Shown here: piece by piece, positions 7,177-16,108 of the stretch
How positions within the stretch are numbered: the first letter of the stretch is position 1
Layout: every line of letters begins with the position of its first letter
Source of the DNA: UBA1206 sp045600105
GTDB taxonomy: Bacteria; Bacillota; Clostridia; Oscillospirales; CAG-382
Assembly (NCBI GenBank): GCA_045600105.1
Contig: JAZRXG010000002.1
Span: 1-25,043 of the forward strand
Direction: 5' to 3'
DNA: 25,043 bases
Program-made: the position numbers and the translations under genes
Notes under the pieces: model-generated
Told to the model about the DNA's origin: nothing
What the model saw: the letters and a program-made list of their open reading frames with translations, nothing else
Databases searched by the model: none

Positions 7177-8229
7177 ATGGCGGAAAACGATATCAGCAGA
7201 GAAAACAAAAGAAAAGCACTCGAGACCGCGCTTGCGCAGCTTGAGAAAAAAGAGGGAAAAGGGATCGTCATGAGACTCGGCGACAACGCCGATATGGAAG
7301 TCAGGGCGGTTTCCACCGGCAGCCTTTCGCTCGACCTCGCGCTCGGTATCGGCGGCGTTCCCAAGGGAAGGATCGTCGAGATCTTCGGGCCGGAATCCTC
7401 CGGTAAAACGACCGTCGCTCTCCACATGATAGCCGAGGTACAGAAGGAAGGCGGCGCCGCCGTATTCATCGACGCGGAGCACGCTCTCGACCCCATCTAC
7501 GCGCAGGCTCTCGGCGTAAACATCAACGACCTTCTCGTGTCTCAGCCCGACGACGGCGAGACCGCTCTTGAGGTGTGCGATTCGCTCGTGCGTTCCGGCG
7601 CCGTTGACATCGTCGTCATCGACTCTGTCGCGGCTCTCGTCCCCAGAAGCGAGATCGAAGGCGATATGGGCGCGTCCCACGTCGGCCTCCACGCAAGACT
7701 TATGTCTCAGGCGCTCCGCAAGCTTTCCGGCGCCATCTCCAAATCCAACTGCATTGTCATTTTCATAAACCAGCTGCGTGAAAAAGTCGGCATCGTCTAC
7801 GGCAATCCCGAAGTGACCACCGGCGGACGCGCGCTCAAGTTCTACGCTTCCGTAAGAATAGACGTCAGAAAGGGCGAACAGCTCAAGGACGGCACCGAAT
7901 TCGTGGGCAACCACGTCAAGTGCAAGGTCGTCAAGAACAAGGTGGCTCCTCCGTTCAGGACTGCCGAATTCGACATCATCTACGGCAAGGGCATTTCCAA
8001 GGACAGCGAGCTCTGCGATCTCGGCGTCAGGTTCAACATCATCGAAAAATCCGGTTCGTGGTTCTCCTACGACGGACAGCGCCTCGCTCAGGGCAAGGAC
8101 AACGTGAGAAAGCTCTTCTCCGAAAACAGGGAGCTCGCTTCCGAGATCGAGCAGAAGATAAGAGAAGCGTATCTTAAGTCCGGCAACGGATTCGATATCG
8201 AAGATGACGGCGAGGGTGAAGATTACTGA
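7177..8229 (+). CDS. recA: Recombinase RecA
   Basis: A 350-residue RecA, the ATP-dependent strand-exchange protein and SOS co-protease that stimulates LexA self-cleavage. Walker A GPESSGKTT lies at about residues 71-79, and Walker B VDIVVIDSVAALVP in the middle. The DNA-binding loop regions follow (EGDMGASHVG and YGNPEVTTGGRALKFYASVR read as landmarks). The acidic C-terminal tail ends EDDGEGEDY. Its ribosome binding site is AGAAAGGA, 7-8 nt before the ATG. A promoter with a LexA box lies directly upstream. The stop overlaps the recX ATG by one base (TGATG). Confidence 0.98.
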   Translation: MAENDISRENKRKALETALAQLEKKEGKGIVMRLGDNADMEVRAVSTGSLSLDLALGIGGVPKGRIVEIFGPESSGKTTVALHMIAEVQKEGGAAVFIDAEHALDPIYAQALGVNINDLLVSQPDDGETALEVCDSLVRSGAVDIVVIDSVAALVPRSEIEGDMGASHVGLHARLMSQALRKLSGAISKSNCIVIFINQLREKVGIVYGNPEVTTGGRALKFYASVRIDVRKGEQLKDGTEFVGNHVKCKVVKNKVAPPFRTAEFDIIYGKGISKDSELCDLGVRFNIIEKSGSWFSYDGQRLAQGKDNVRKLFSENRELASEIEQKIREAYLKSGNGFDIEDDGEGEDY

Positions 8230-8834
8230 TGATCCTGCCCGTAACGTCGGTCATCGCCGATAAGGCAAGCCACGAGATATCCGTCGTCTGCGGCGGCGAA
8301 TATCGGATAACGGAAGCCGATTTCCTGTCTCTCGGCATTGCCGGAAGCGGCGAATGCGACACCGAAAAGCTCGAATTCTGCGCACAGAAGCTGACGTGCA
8401 TAAAAAAGGCCGAATCCTATCTTTCCTACGGCGACCATTCCGAAAAGAAAATGCGCGAAAAGCTTAAGGGCAAATTTCCGGATGAAGTCATCGACACGGT
8501 GATAAAACTGCTCGTGAAACGCGGATATATCGACGACACGTCGCTTGCCGCGAGGTACGCGTCGGAGCTCGCGCGGACGAGGCTCTGGGGCAAAAAGAGG
8601 ATAGCGCAGTATCTCTTCGCAAAAGGCTTCCGCCGCGACGATATCGAAAACGCCGTCGAAAGCATGGACGACGAAACGTACCGCGGGAACCTTATGGCGC
8701 TCATCGACAAAAGCATATCGAAATACGATACCGACGACCGTGCATCGGTAGCGAAATTCATGAATACGTTATACCGTAACGGATATGGCTGGGACGAAAT
8801 AAGATCGGCCTTGTCCGATTATATCAAGGAGTAA
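8229..8834 (+). CDS. recX: RecA regulator RecX
   Basis: A 201-residue protein of the RecX family, made of three-helix repeats that bind the RecA filament and modulate it. The family pattern is visible in AESYLSYGDHSEKKMREKL (about residues 60-78), LVKRGYIDDTSLAARYA (about 96-112) and ARTRLWGKKRIAQYL with KGFRRDDIENAV, the usual succession of repeats. Its start overlaps the recA stop by one base, implying coupled translation. The first 55 residues are a less conserved N-terminal domain, as in other Firmicutes RecX. Confidence 0.93.
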   Translation: MILPVTSVIADKASHEISVVCGGEYRITEADFLSLGIAGSGECDTEKLEFCAQKLTCIKKAESYLSYGDHSEKKMREKLKGKFPDEVIDTVIKLLVKRGYIDDTSLAARYASELARTRLWGKKRIAQYLFAKGFRRDDIENAVESMDDETYRGNLMALIDKSISKYDTDDRASVAKFMNTLYRNGYGWDEIRSALSDYIKE

Positions 8835-8837
8835 ACT

Positions 8838-10181
8838 ATGGCAATAAAAGTGGGGTTCGTATCCCTCGGATGTCCGAAAAATCTCGTCAATACCGAAACG
8901 ATGATATCAAAATGCGCCGAGGCGGGCTTTGAGATAGTCGCGGAGGATATCGACGCCGACGTAATGGCCATAAATACCTGCGCCTTCATACAGTCAGCCA
9001 AGCAGGAAGCGATCGACAACATCCTCGATATCGCGTGGCTCAAGAAGAACCGCGACCTCAAGGGCATCGTCGTTGCGGGCTGCCTTGCCGAAAGGTACAG
9101 AGAAGAAATATTCAGGGAACTTCCCGAAGTCGACGCCGTCATAGGCACCGGCTCTTATGACGATATCGTCGAAGCGGTGCAGTACGCTTACGACAAAAAG
9201 CAGTATTACCGCTGCGCGGACTGCAGCAAATCGGTCCTTGGCGGAAGCAGGGTGGTCACCACCCCCGAGCATTTCGCCTACGTACAGATCGCCGAAGGCT
9301 GCGACAACCACTGCACCTACTGCATCATCCCCAAACTCAGAGGCAAATTCAGAAGCAGGGAAATGTCCGAGATCGTGGACGAGGTAAAGGAGCTCACCGA
9401 ACTCGGAGTTAAGGAGATATGCCTCGTCGCTCAGGATACCACCCGCTACGGCGTCGATATCTACGGCACTCCCTGCCTTGATTCGCTGCTGCACGAGCTC
9501 GCGGCTATCGAAAAGATAGAGTGGATAAGGGTCCTTTACTGCTATCCCGAGCTTATCACCGACGGGCTTGTTGAAGAAATAGCGTCCAACCCCAAGGTCG
9601 TCAAATACATCGACATCCCCATTCAGCATATCAGCGACGGAATGCTCAAAAGAATGAACCGCAGAGGCGATTCCGCGCTTATAAAAAGCGTCATCGCGAA
9701 GCTGCGCGAAAGGATCCCGGGAATAATCATACGCACCTCCCTCATCGTGGGCTTCCCCGGAGAGACCGACGAGGACTTCAACGAGCTGCTTGAATTCGTC
9801 AGAGAAACGAAATTCGAACGTCTCGGCGCTTTCGAGTATTCGCGTGAGGAAGACACTCCCGCGTATTTGTTTGAAAACCAGATCCCCGCGAAAGTGAAGA
9901 AAAAGCGCTGCAATGCCATAATGCGCGAGCAGAAACTCATACATAAAAAAATAAACGAAGCAAAGATCGGCAAGACCCTCAGGGTGATATGCGAGGGCTA
10001 CGACGAAGTGAGCGAGCATTTCTTCGGCAGAAGCGAAGGCGACTGTCCCGATATCGACGGAAAGGTATATTTCCTTTCGTCCAAAAACGTTCATCCCGGA
10101 AAATTCGTGAACGTCAAGATAAACGAAGTCATGGATTACGACCTCGTGGGCGCTGCCGTATTCGGACAGAACGAAGGTTGA
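8838..10181 (+). CDS. rimO: Ribosomal protein S12 methylthiotransferase RimO
   Basis: A radical-SAM enzyme that attaches a methylthio group to an aspartate of ribosomal protein S12. It has the three N-terminal cluster cysteines C12, C48 and C82 (in SLGCPKN, NTCAF and AGCLAER), the radical-SAM motif C155-x3-C159-x2-C162 (CDNHCTYC), and a C-terminal TRAM domain (about residues 375-440) for substrate binding. The total of 447 residues is typical. It starts three bases after recX, with AAGGAG before the ATG. SLGCPKNLVNTE and IIPKLRGKFRSR favour RimO over the tRNA enzyme MiaB. Confidence 0.94.
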   Translation: MAIKVGFVSLGCPKNLVNTETMISKCAEAGFEIVAEDIDADVMAINTCAFIQSAKQEAIDNILDIAWLKKNRDLKGIVVAGCLAERYREEIFRELPEVDAVIGTGSYDDIVEAVQYAYDKKQYYRCADCSKSVLGGSRVVTTPEHFAYVQIAEGCDNHCTYCIIPKLRGKFRSREMSEIVDEVKELTELGVKEICLVAQDTTRYGVDIYGTPCLDSLLHELAAIEKIEWIRVLYCYPELITDGLVEEIASNPKVVKYIDIPIQHISDGMLKRMNRRGDSALIKSVIAKLRERIPGIIIRTSLIVGFPGETDEDFNELLEFVRETKFERLGAFEYSREEDTPAYLFENQIPAKVKKKRCNAIMREQKLIHKKINEAKIGKTLRVICEGYDEVSEHFFGRSEGDCPDIDGKVYFLSSKNVHPGKFVNVKINEVMDYDLVGAAVFGQNEG

Positions 10182-10185
10182 AAAT

Positions 10186-12675
10186 ATGAAAAAACTGTTT
10201 TCGCTGATTTTTGCCGTAATTATTATGGGAAGTATGATCTTGACTTCATGCACCGATAACGGGATAAAAGAGCGCAGCACCGGTCCGGAAGAGCTTTCCG
10301 CGGTCACGGACGAAAGCGCCGAAGCATCGCGTGAGGAATCGTCCGAAGATACGTCTTCCCGCGACCTTGCGGCGGGATGTCCGTATTATTACGAATACGG
10401 AGCTGATATCGAAGGCGACGATAATATTTCCGTCCTTACGAACGGCGTGAACGAAACGCCGGTGCGTCTTACTCCGTCACTCAGCAAAACAGGAAAAGCC
10501 GTTTTCAAGTCGGGCGACTGGTCGGGCAATACGAGGGAACTCGAGCTCGACAACACCAAAACGGGCATATACGTCGATCTCGGCTTTATATGCGATATCG
10601 AATCGTTCGAGCTCGTTTCGAACGTGACCGAATGTGAGGTCTTCTATTCCACCGACGGATACAACTATACGTTTTTCGCCGGAACTTTCGGCAAAGAAGG
10701 CAGTCTTGCCGTTTCGGCAAAATCGGTGCTGTTCGTCATTCCTTTCGGCAACGGGATCGAAATAAGCAGGATAAGCATTTACGGCAGACGCGAAAACACC
10801 AGGACGCTTCTCACTTCAAACGCTTCGTATACGTGGCAGGGAACGAAAACGTATCCCGACGAGAACAATACGAAACTTACCGACGGCGTCACTTTTGAAG
10901 ACGCCGGAAAAGACGCTCTGACACAGACGAGGGCGTCCAAAAAAGACGAGATCACCGGAAAAAGCGGTGTGATACTGAATCTTGACCTCGGCAAAGAATG
11001 CAATGTTTCGGAAGTGAGCTTCGGACTTTATTCGACCTCATATCCCGAACGCGTCACGGTGAGATATTCCGTTGACGGCGAAGAATGGAAGGATCTCGGT
11101 CAGTCGTATCTGCGCACGTTTTCGGGCAAGACCGAAAGTGCGTCGCGCAAATATTCGGTCACCCGTCCGGATACGGTAAAAGCGCGTTATTTAAGCATAT
11201 ATTTTTATTCTCCGAGCGTCACGACGGACGAAATATACGTTTACGGCTGCGAGAACGAAGTCAAAGTCGATTATGAATTCATTACCCGCAAGAACCGCGT
11301 TTCCGATTCGAACGCCGCGGCAGGCAAAGAGGTAACGCTTGACGGCAAAGCCGAAATACTTCTTACCGACGGCGCGTACTATAAATTCGCGTCTCTTCCC
11401 GAAAACGGAACGTTTGAGTTCAGCGGGACCGAAACGCGTTCTTTCCGCGGCGCTTCGGTGACGTACAAAGGCAAAATAAATACGTGGAACGTCGAGTGCG
11501 GCGGCAAAAAAGTCGAGAACCTCACCGTATATACCTCCGACGCCGGAAATATCGAAACGGCGTATCTGTATTTCGATCCGACGGACGGGGAAAACGTAAG
11601 CATAAGCTTTGGATCGGAAGACGCTCAGGCGTCCGAGGTGCAGATATACGCCGATATTCCTCAGCTTCCCGTAGTGAGAGGCGGATTCGCGCAGATATTC
11701 ATCGGAATGTCAAGCACCGTTTCGGAAATGAACGACGAGTATTCGTGGTACCTTATGCTGAAAGGCATGCGCGACCTCGGCATGGAGTATCTCGTGCTTT
11801 CACAATCCGCGGACTATAACGAAAAAACGACGTTGTTCAGCTCGGGACGTACGGTCGACGCCGGATACCGTTACTGTCAGGTGTACGGCTGTACCGACGT
11901 ATACGAAGCGATTCTGAGCGCCGCCGACGAACTCGGGATCGACGTTTACATGGGTACCATATCGGGCGTGGATTTTGCAAATCCGATTACTAAGATCGAT
12001 CTGATAAACGGTGTGATCCACGATTCCGAATACGTGATACGCGACTTGTTTGAACAGTACGGACATCATGAATCGTTTGTCGGCTATTATCTCGCCGACG
12101 AGCAGTGCGACTATTGGATGACGTCCGCCAACGGCGTAAAATACGGACGTATGGTCTATAAGGCACAGTCCGACCTCATCCGCGAGCTTGACGCCGACGC
12201 AAAGATAATGATCGCTCCCGCTATATGGAGAAGCGGTCTGTATCTGTCGGCAGGCAGCGCCATGTACAATATGATAAAACCCGAAAAAGAAGGCGAAAAG
12301 CCCATCGTCGATATAGTCGCCGCTCAGGACTGCCTCGGCAGGACGAACGAGCTTTACGTTCCCGACGCGATATTCGACGAATACGGCAAATACTGCGAGG
12401 AATGGGCAAAGAACGTAAAAAGGGCAGGCGCTGAATTCTGGCACGACGCCGAAGTGTTCGAGCAGACCTACACCTATAAGCGCTACGACGAGCTCGTGCG
12501 TTCGTTCGGCTATGAAGCAAAGCTTTCGGGATCGATAATCGTATTCGATATACCGCATTACCTTTCTCCGTTTCCGCTTGCGTCGTATAATGACGAACGT
12601 CAGTATTACGGCAGATGCATAATGCGCGAATACGTCAAATATTATTCGTCGTTCAGAGAACTGAACTCAAAATAA
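10186..12675 (+). CDS. Large lipoprotein with discoidin-like repeats and a DUF4434-like C-terminal domain
   Basis: An 829-residue surface lipoprotein. The signal peptide ends in the lipobox ILTSC with Cys22 as the lipidation site; a Ser/Glu-rich linker follows (about residues 23-60). Two beta-rich modules (about 85-200 and 215-355) resemble F5/8 type C (discoidin) domains: phrases such as VYVDLGFICDIESFEL then STDGYNY, and LNLDLGKECNVSEVSF then YSVDGEEWKDLG. The C-terminal half (about 490-825) looks like a TIM-barrel DUF4434/glycoside-hydrolase-like domain: start FAQIFIGM, YLMLKGMRDLGMEYLVL, and SFVGYYLADEQCDYW near the expected acidic active site. A role in binding or cleaving surface or host glycans is plausible but not shown. 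It sits between rimO and pgsA, four bases after rimO, which is unusual for such a protein. Confidence 0.75.
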   Translation: MKKLFSLIFAVIIMGSMILTSCTDNGIKERSTGPEELSAVTDESAEASREESSEDTSSRDLAAGCPYYYEYGADIEGDDNISVLTNGVNETPVRLTPSLSKTGKAVFKSGDWSGNTRELELDNTKTGIYVDLGFICDIESFELVSNVTECEVFYSTDGYNYTFFAGTFGKEGSLAVSAKSVLFVIPFGNGIEISRISIYGRRENTRTLLTSNASYTWQGTKTYPDENNTKLTDGVTFEDAGKDALTQTRASKKDEITGKSGVILNLDLGKECNVSEVSFGLYSTSYPERVTVRYSVDGEEWKDLGQSYLRTFSGKTESASRKYSVTRPDTVKARYLSIYFYSPSVTTDEIYVYGCENEVKVDYEFITRKNRVSDSNAAAGKEVTLDGKAEILLTDGAYYKFASLPENGTFEFSGTETRSFRGASVTYKGKINTWNVECGGKKVENLTVYTSDAGNIETAYLYFDPTDGENVSISFGSEDAQASEVQIYADIPQLPVVRGGFAQIFIGMSSTVSEMNDEYSWYLMLKGMRDLGMEYLVLSQSADYNEKTTLFSSGRTVDAGYRYCQVYGCTDVYEAILSAADELGIDVYMGTISGVDFANPITKIDLINGVIHDSEYVIRDLFEQYGHHESFVGYYLADEQCDYWMTSANGVKYGRMVYKAQSDLIRELDADAKIMIAPAIWRSGLYLSAGSAMYNMIKPEKEGEKPIVDIVAAQDCLGRTNELYVPDAIFDEYGKYCEEWAKNVKRAGAEFWHDAEVFEQTYTYKRYDELVRSFGYEAKLSGSIIVFDIPHYLSPFPLASYNDERQYYGRCIMREYVKYYSSFRELNSK

Positions 12676-12726
12676 AATATACCAACAATGAACCTTGCCG
12701 CCGTTCGCGGCAGAATGGAGATCAAA

Positions 12727-13341
12727 ATGAAACTGAATCTTCCTAACAAGCTGACACTCATCCGTGCGCTGCTCGTACCGTTTTTCGTGTTCTTCATGAT
12801 TTATCCGATATTCGGCAGCTCGCACGTCACGTGGTCGAGAATAGTGGCGGCAGCCATATTCATTCTCGCAGCCATAACGGATTTCGTCGACGGCAAGATC
12901 GCCAGAAAATGCGGACTCGTCACGCGGTTCGGCAAATTCATGGACCCGCTTGCGGATAAATTCATGGTTTTCGCCGCGCTGCTTGCCATAATTTTCTCCG
13001 ATTTTATCATCCCGACCGGGGAAACTCTGTCGCACGGCTTTCTCAAGAACGTATTCTTCTGGATGTCTCTCATAATCATATTCCGTGAACTTATGGTGAC
13101 GTCGCTGCGCCTCGTCGTTGCGTCGAGCGACCAGCAGATCGTCATCCCCGCGAATATATGGGGCAAGCTCAAGACCGTGTCGCAGATGGTCTGCATCGTC
13201 ACCGTCATACTCGAACCCATCGTTCTTCCGCTCGGCGGCTTCCTTTCGCTCATTATGATGATCGTCACTACCGCGTTCACGATCTTCTCGGGCTACAAAT
13301 ACGTTATCGGATACTGGCAGTACATAGATCCTACAAAATAG
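12727..13341 (+). CDS. pgsA: CDP-diacylglycerol-glycerol-3-phosphate 3-phosphatidyltransferase
   Basis: An integral membrane enzyme that condenses CDP-diacylglycerol with glycerol 3-phosphate to phosphatidylglycerol phosphate, the committed step of acidic phospholipid synthesis. The CDP-alcohol phosphotransferase motif D-x2-D-G-x2-A-R-x8-G-x3-D-x3-D is complete: D52, D55, G56, A59, R60, G69, D73, D77. Several hydrophobic segments follow. The ATG at 12727 (204 residues) is preferred because GGAG lies 6 nt before it and the protein then starts MKLNLPNKLTLIR, the typical N-terminus. Upstream ATGs at 12688 and 12715 have no good ribosome site. A small GCCGC/GCGGC hairpin lies just upstream without a T-tract. 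Confidence 0.94.
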   Translation: MKLNLPNKLTLIRALLVPFFVFFMIYPIFGSSHVTWSRIVAAAIFILAAITDFVDGKIARKCGLVTRFGKFMDPLADKFMVFAALLAIIFSDFIIPTGETLSHGFLKNVFFWMSLIIIFRELMVTSLRLVVASSDQQIVIPANIWGKLKTVSQMVCIVTVILEPIVLPLGGFLSLIMMIVTTAFTIFSGYKYVIGYWQYIDPTK

Positions 13342-13357
13342 AAAGTGCATCTCAATC

Positions 13358-14782
13358 ATGAAACTTTACAACTCACTCACAAGAACAAAAGACGATTTCG
13401 CTCCCGCATCTCCCAAGGTAACGATGTATACCTGCGGACCTACCGTGTACCATTTCGCGCACATAGGCAACCTGCGCTCGTACATCATGGAAGACGTACT
13501 CGAGAAATATCTTAATTACGCAGGCTTTGATGTCAAACGCGCCATGAACATCACCGACGTCGGACACCTCACCGGCGACAGCGACGACGGCGACGACAAG
13601 ATGCTGCTCGGCGCGAAGCGCGAGAAAAAGACGGTCATGGAGATCGCCGATTTCTACACCAAGGCGTTTTTCGCGGATTGCGACAAGCTCAACATCGCGC
13701 GTCCCGCGCATATTGTTCCCGCCACTTCGAGGATCTCCGATTTCATCGAAATGATCAGCGTACTCATCGAAAAGGGATACGCCTATCAGGCAGGCGGAAA
13801 CGTTTATTTCGATACTTCAAAACTCAAGGAATATTATGTTTTCTCAAAGCATAATGCCGAAGACCTCGAGGTCGGCTCGCGCGAAGGCGTCGGAGAAGAC
13901 AGCAACAAAAAGAACAAGAACGACTTTGCGCTCTGGTTCACCAAATCCAAATTCGATTCGCAGGAACTCAAATGGGATTCTCCCTGGGGCGTCGGCTATC
14001 CCGGCTGGCACATCGAATGCTCCGCGATAAGCGTCAGGGAACTCGGCGAGCATCTCGACATTCACTGCGGAGGCATCGACAACGCGTTCCCGCATCACAC
14101 CAACGTGATCGCGCAGTCGGAGGCGTATCTCGGACACCATTGGTGCGATTTCTGGTTCCACATCCGTCACCTCAACGACGAAACGGGCAAAATGTCAAAA
14201 TCAAAAGGCGAATTCCTCACCGTTTCGGTGCTCGAAAACAAGGGCATATCCCCGATGGTCTATCGCTATTTCTGCCTTATGTCGCACTACCGCAAGGTCC
14301 TCGTTTTCTCGTGGGACGGCATCGAAAACGCCAAGGGGTCCTATAACAAGCTCGTCACACGTATTTCGCAGATAGAAAACGACGGAGAAGTCGATAAGGA
14401 AGCTTTCGCAAAATACGACGCTTCTTTCCGCGAAGCCCTCGACAACGATCTCAACACGTCCGTCGCCATCACCTGCGTTTACGACGTGCTCAAAGCCGAA
14501 ACCAACGGAGCGACCAAGCTCGCACTCATTGAGTCCTTTGATAAAGTTCTGTCGCTCGACCTCATCAAAGAAGCAGAAAAAATAAAGAACGCCCCGAAGG
14601 AAGAAGAAAAAGCCGTTGAGCTTTCCGAAGAGGACAAGCCCATCCAGGCACTCGTTGACGAACGTACGGCAGCAAAGAAAGCAAAGAACTACGCAAGAGC
14701 CGACGAAATAAGAAATCAGCTCAAGGATATGGGAATCATCATCGAAGATACCGCGCAGGGTCCCAAGTGGAAACGCGTATGA
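13358..14782 (+). CDS. cysS: Cysteinyl-tRNA synthetase
   Basis: A 474-residue class I aminoacyl-tRNA synthetase that charges tRNA-Cys. It has the HIGH-type motif HIGN (35-38) and KMSKS (278-282). The zinc-site residues include C26 in MYTCGPTV, C221 in HIECSAIS and H246 in FPHHTNV. The C-terminal region with AKNYARADEIRNQLKDMGI is the DALR-type tail seen in bacterial CysRS. A short weak ribosome site precedes the ATG, so translation may be helped by read-through from pgsA 16 nt upstream. Its stop overlaps the mrnC start (ATGA). The cysS-mrnC order is the conserved Firmicutes pair. No T-box leader is present. Confidence 0.97.
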   Translation: MKLYNSLTRTKDDFAPASPKVTMYTCGPTVYHFAHIGNLRSYIMEDVLEKYLNYAGFDVKRAMNITDVGHLTGDSDDGDDKMLLGAKREKKTVMEIADFYTKAFFADCDKLNIARPAHIVPATSRISDFIEMISVLIEKGYAYQAGGNVYFDTSKLKEYYVFSKHNAEDLEVGSREGVGEDSNKKNKNDFALWFTKSKFDSQELKWDSPWGVGYPGWHIECSAISVRELGEHLDIHCGGIDNAFPHHTNVIAQSEAYLGHHWCDFWFHIRHLNDETGKMSKSKGEFLTVSVLENKGISPMVYRYFCLMSHYRKVLVFSWDGIENAKGSYNKLVTRISQIENDGEVDKEAFAKYDASFREALDNDLNTSVAITCVYDVLKAETNGATKLALIESFDKVLSLDLIKEAEKIKNAPKEEEKAVELSEEDKPIQALVDERTAAKKAKNYARADEIRNQLKDMGIIIEDTAQGPKWKRV

Positions 14783-15168
14783 CGAACGCCAACGAATATC
14801 CCGCGCTCGTGCTTGCCTATATAGGCGACGCCTATTTCGAGCTTCTCGTCCGCGAAAGGATAACGAACAGGGGAGACTGCAATATTTCGTCTCTTTCGCC
14901 GAAAGCAAAGGGATTCGTCACGGCAGTCGCGCAGTCGGCAGCCGTCGACCGTCTGCTTCCGAGCCTCACGGCAGAGGAAGAAGCCGCTTTCAGACGCGGG
15001 AGAAACGCCAAAACAAATCACACGCCGCGCTCCGCGGCGTCGCTCGAGTATCACAGAGCCACCGGACTCGAATCACTGTTCGGCTGGCTTTACGTGAGAC
15101 GCGAAGAACAACGTGCGAGAGAACTGTTTGATATATGTTTTCCCGTCACCACGGAGGAATCGGAATGA
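14779..15168 (+). CDS. mrnC: Mini-ribonuclease III
   Basis: A 129-residue RNase III-like protein without a double-stranded RNA-binding domain. It matures 23S rRNA in Firmicutes. The catalytic segment AYIGDAYFELLVRERI (about residues 13-28) carries the conserved acidic residues, and the second signature is RRGRNAKTNH, followed by YHRATGLESLFGWLY near the C-terminus. The ATG at 14779 overlaps the cysS stop (ATGA), implying coupling; an in-frame GTG at 14767 is less likely. Its own stop overlaps the lexA start in the same way. Confidence 0.94.
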   Translation: MTNANEYPALVLAYIGDAYFELLVRERITNRGDCNISSLSPKAKGFVTAVAQSAAVDRLLPSLTAEEEAAFRRGRNAKTNHTPRSAASLEYHRATGLESLFGWLYVRREEQRARELFDICFPVTTEESE

Positions 15169-15773
15169 ACGAACTTACCGAAAAAGAACAAAAGGTATAC
15201 GAATACGTCGAGCGTACCATCGAAACGATGGGCTACGCTCCTTCCGTGCGCGATATCTGCGCGGCGCTCGACATCAAGTCAACGTCAACGGCGCATCTGT
15301 ACCTCAGACGTCTTGACGAAAAGGGATACATCCGCAGAAACGACGGCAAGTCGAGGGCGGTGTCGCTCGAGCATATCAAGAACGCGTCGAACGAAAGGAC
15401 GCTCCGCGTGCCCCTGCTCGGCAAAGTCACCGCCGGCGTCCCCATAACCGCCGTACAGAACTACGAAGGATACGTCGATTTCCCGGCAAGCATGTGCCTC
15501 GGTATGTCCAATCTGTTCGCGCTCCGCGTCGTCGGGGAAAGCATGAAGGAGGCGGGCATACTCGACGGTGATATTGTAGTCGTCGAGGGACGCAGCTACG
15601 CCGACGACGGCGAGATAGTCGTTGCCATGATAGACGATGAGGCGACCGTCAAGCGTTATTTCCGCGAAAAGGAAAGAATACGCCTGCAGCCCGAAAACTC
15701 CGAAATGAAGCCGATCTACGCGCGCAACGTGTCGGTCCTCGGCAAGGTCATCGCAAATTTCAGGTTTTATTGA
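15165..15773 (+). CDS. lexA: SOS repressor LexA
   Basis: A 202-residue LexA. The N-terminal winged helix (about residues 1-70, TPSVRDI-like APSVRDICAALDIKSTST) binds the SOS box. The C-terminal S24 peptidase domain has the Ala90-Gly91 cleavage bond in KVTAGVP, catalytic Ser126 in VVGESMKEAGI and Lys163 in ATVKRYF. RecA filaments trigger self-cleavage and derepression. The ATG at 15165 is chosen because GGAGG precedes it and homologues start there; it overlaps the mrnC stop (ATGA). No LexA box is seen immediately upstream, so expression probably comes from upstream promoters, possibly that of recA. Confidence 0.96.
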   Translation: MNELTEKEQKVYEYVERTIETMGYAPSVRDICAALDIKSTSTAHLYLRRLDEKGYIRRNDGKSRAVSLEHIKNASNERTLRVPLLGKVTAGVPITAVQNYEGYVDFPASMCLGMSNLFALRVVGESMKEAGILDGDIVVVEGRSYADDGEIVVAMIDDEATVKRYFREKERIRLQPENSEMKPIYARNVSVLGKVIANFRFY

Positions 15774-15822
15774 GAAACGCGAAATTCAAATAAAATAAAT
15801 TCGGAAAATTTGCGAAAAGGTA

Positions 15823-15851
15823 TTGACAAATTTGTCATTGTGTGTTATTCT
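15823..15851 (+). promoter_or_regulatory. Promoter of tRNA-Lys
   Basis: TTGACA (15823-15828), a 17-nt spacer, and TATTCT (15846-15851), about 30 nt before the tRNA 5' end. Confidence 0.75.
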
Positions 15852-15880
15852 ATCGAAGCTGTCGTGAAGGGCAGCGCGAT

Positions 15881-15956
15881 GATCCACTAGCTCAGCCGGT
15901 AGAGCACATGACTTTTAATCATGGTGTCCGGAGTTCGATTCTCCGGTGGATCACCA
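15881..15956 (+). tRNA. tRNA-Lys (anticodon TTT)
   Basis: A 76-nt cloverleaf with encoded CCA. The acceptor stem is GATCCAC/GTGGATC, the D arm GCTC/GAGC, and the anticodon stem CATGA/TCATG with loop CTTTTAA (anticodon TTT). The T arm is CGGAG/CTCCG with TTCGATT and the discriminator is A. It is a single-gene transcription unit with its own promoter and a strong terminator three bases after CCA. Confidence 0.97.
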
Positions 15957-15958
15957 AC

Positions 15959-15996
15959 AAAAAATCCCTTTTGTCGAAAGACAAAAGGGATTTTTT
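15959..15996 (+). terminator. Strong terminator of tRNA-Lys
   Basis: AAATCCCTTTTGTC and GACAAAAGGGATTT form a 14-bp perfect stem with a GAAA loop, followed by a run of seven T. Confidence 0.92.
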
Positions 15997-16033
15997 TGAA
16001 TTATTTTTTCCGCAGCCGCAAAGTGTATAATTA

Positions 16034-16062
16034 TTGACTTTTATAAACAAACGTGATATTAT
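16034..16062 (+). promoter_or_regulatory. Promoter of the M20 peptidase-transporter operon
   Basis: TTGACT (16034-16039), a 17-nt spacer, and TATTAT (16057-16062). It rules out translation starts upstream of about 16070. Confidence 0.75.
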
Positions 16063-16108
16063 TTTTTTAATCGTTAAAGGCGAAAAATACGAAAAGAGAT
16101 TTATTCTT

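Noticed and set aside
12688..12726. Longer pgsA start at 12688
   Set aside because: No ribosome site there; GGAG precedes the ATG at 12727, where the conserved N-terminus begins.
13342..13357. Possible T-box leader before cysS
   Set aside because: The gap to pgsA is only 16 nt, too short for a T-box.
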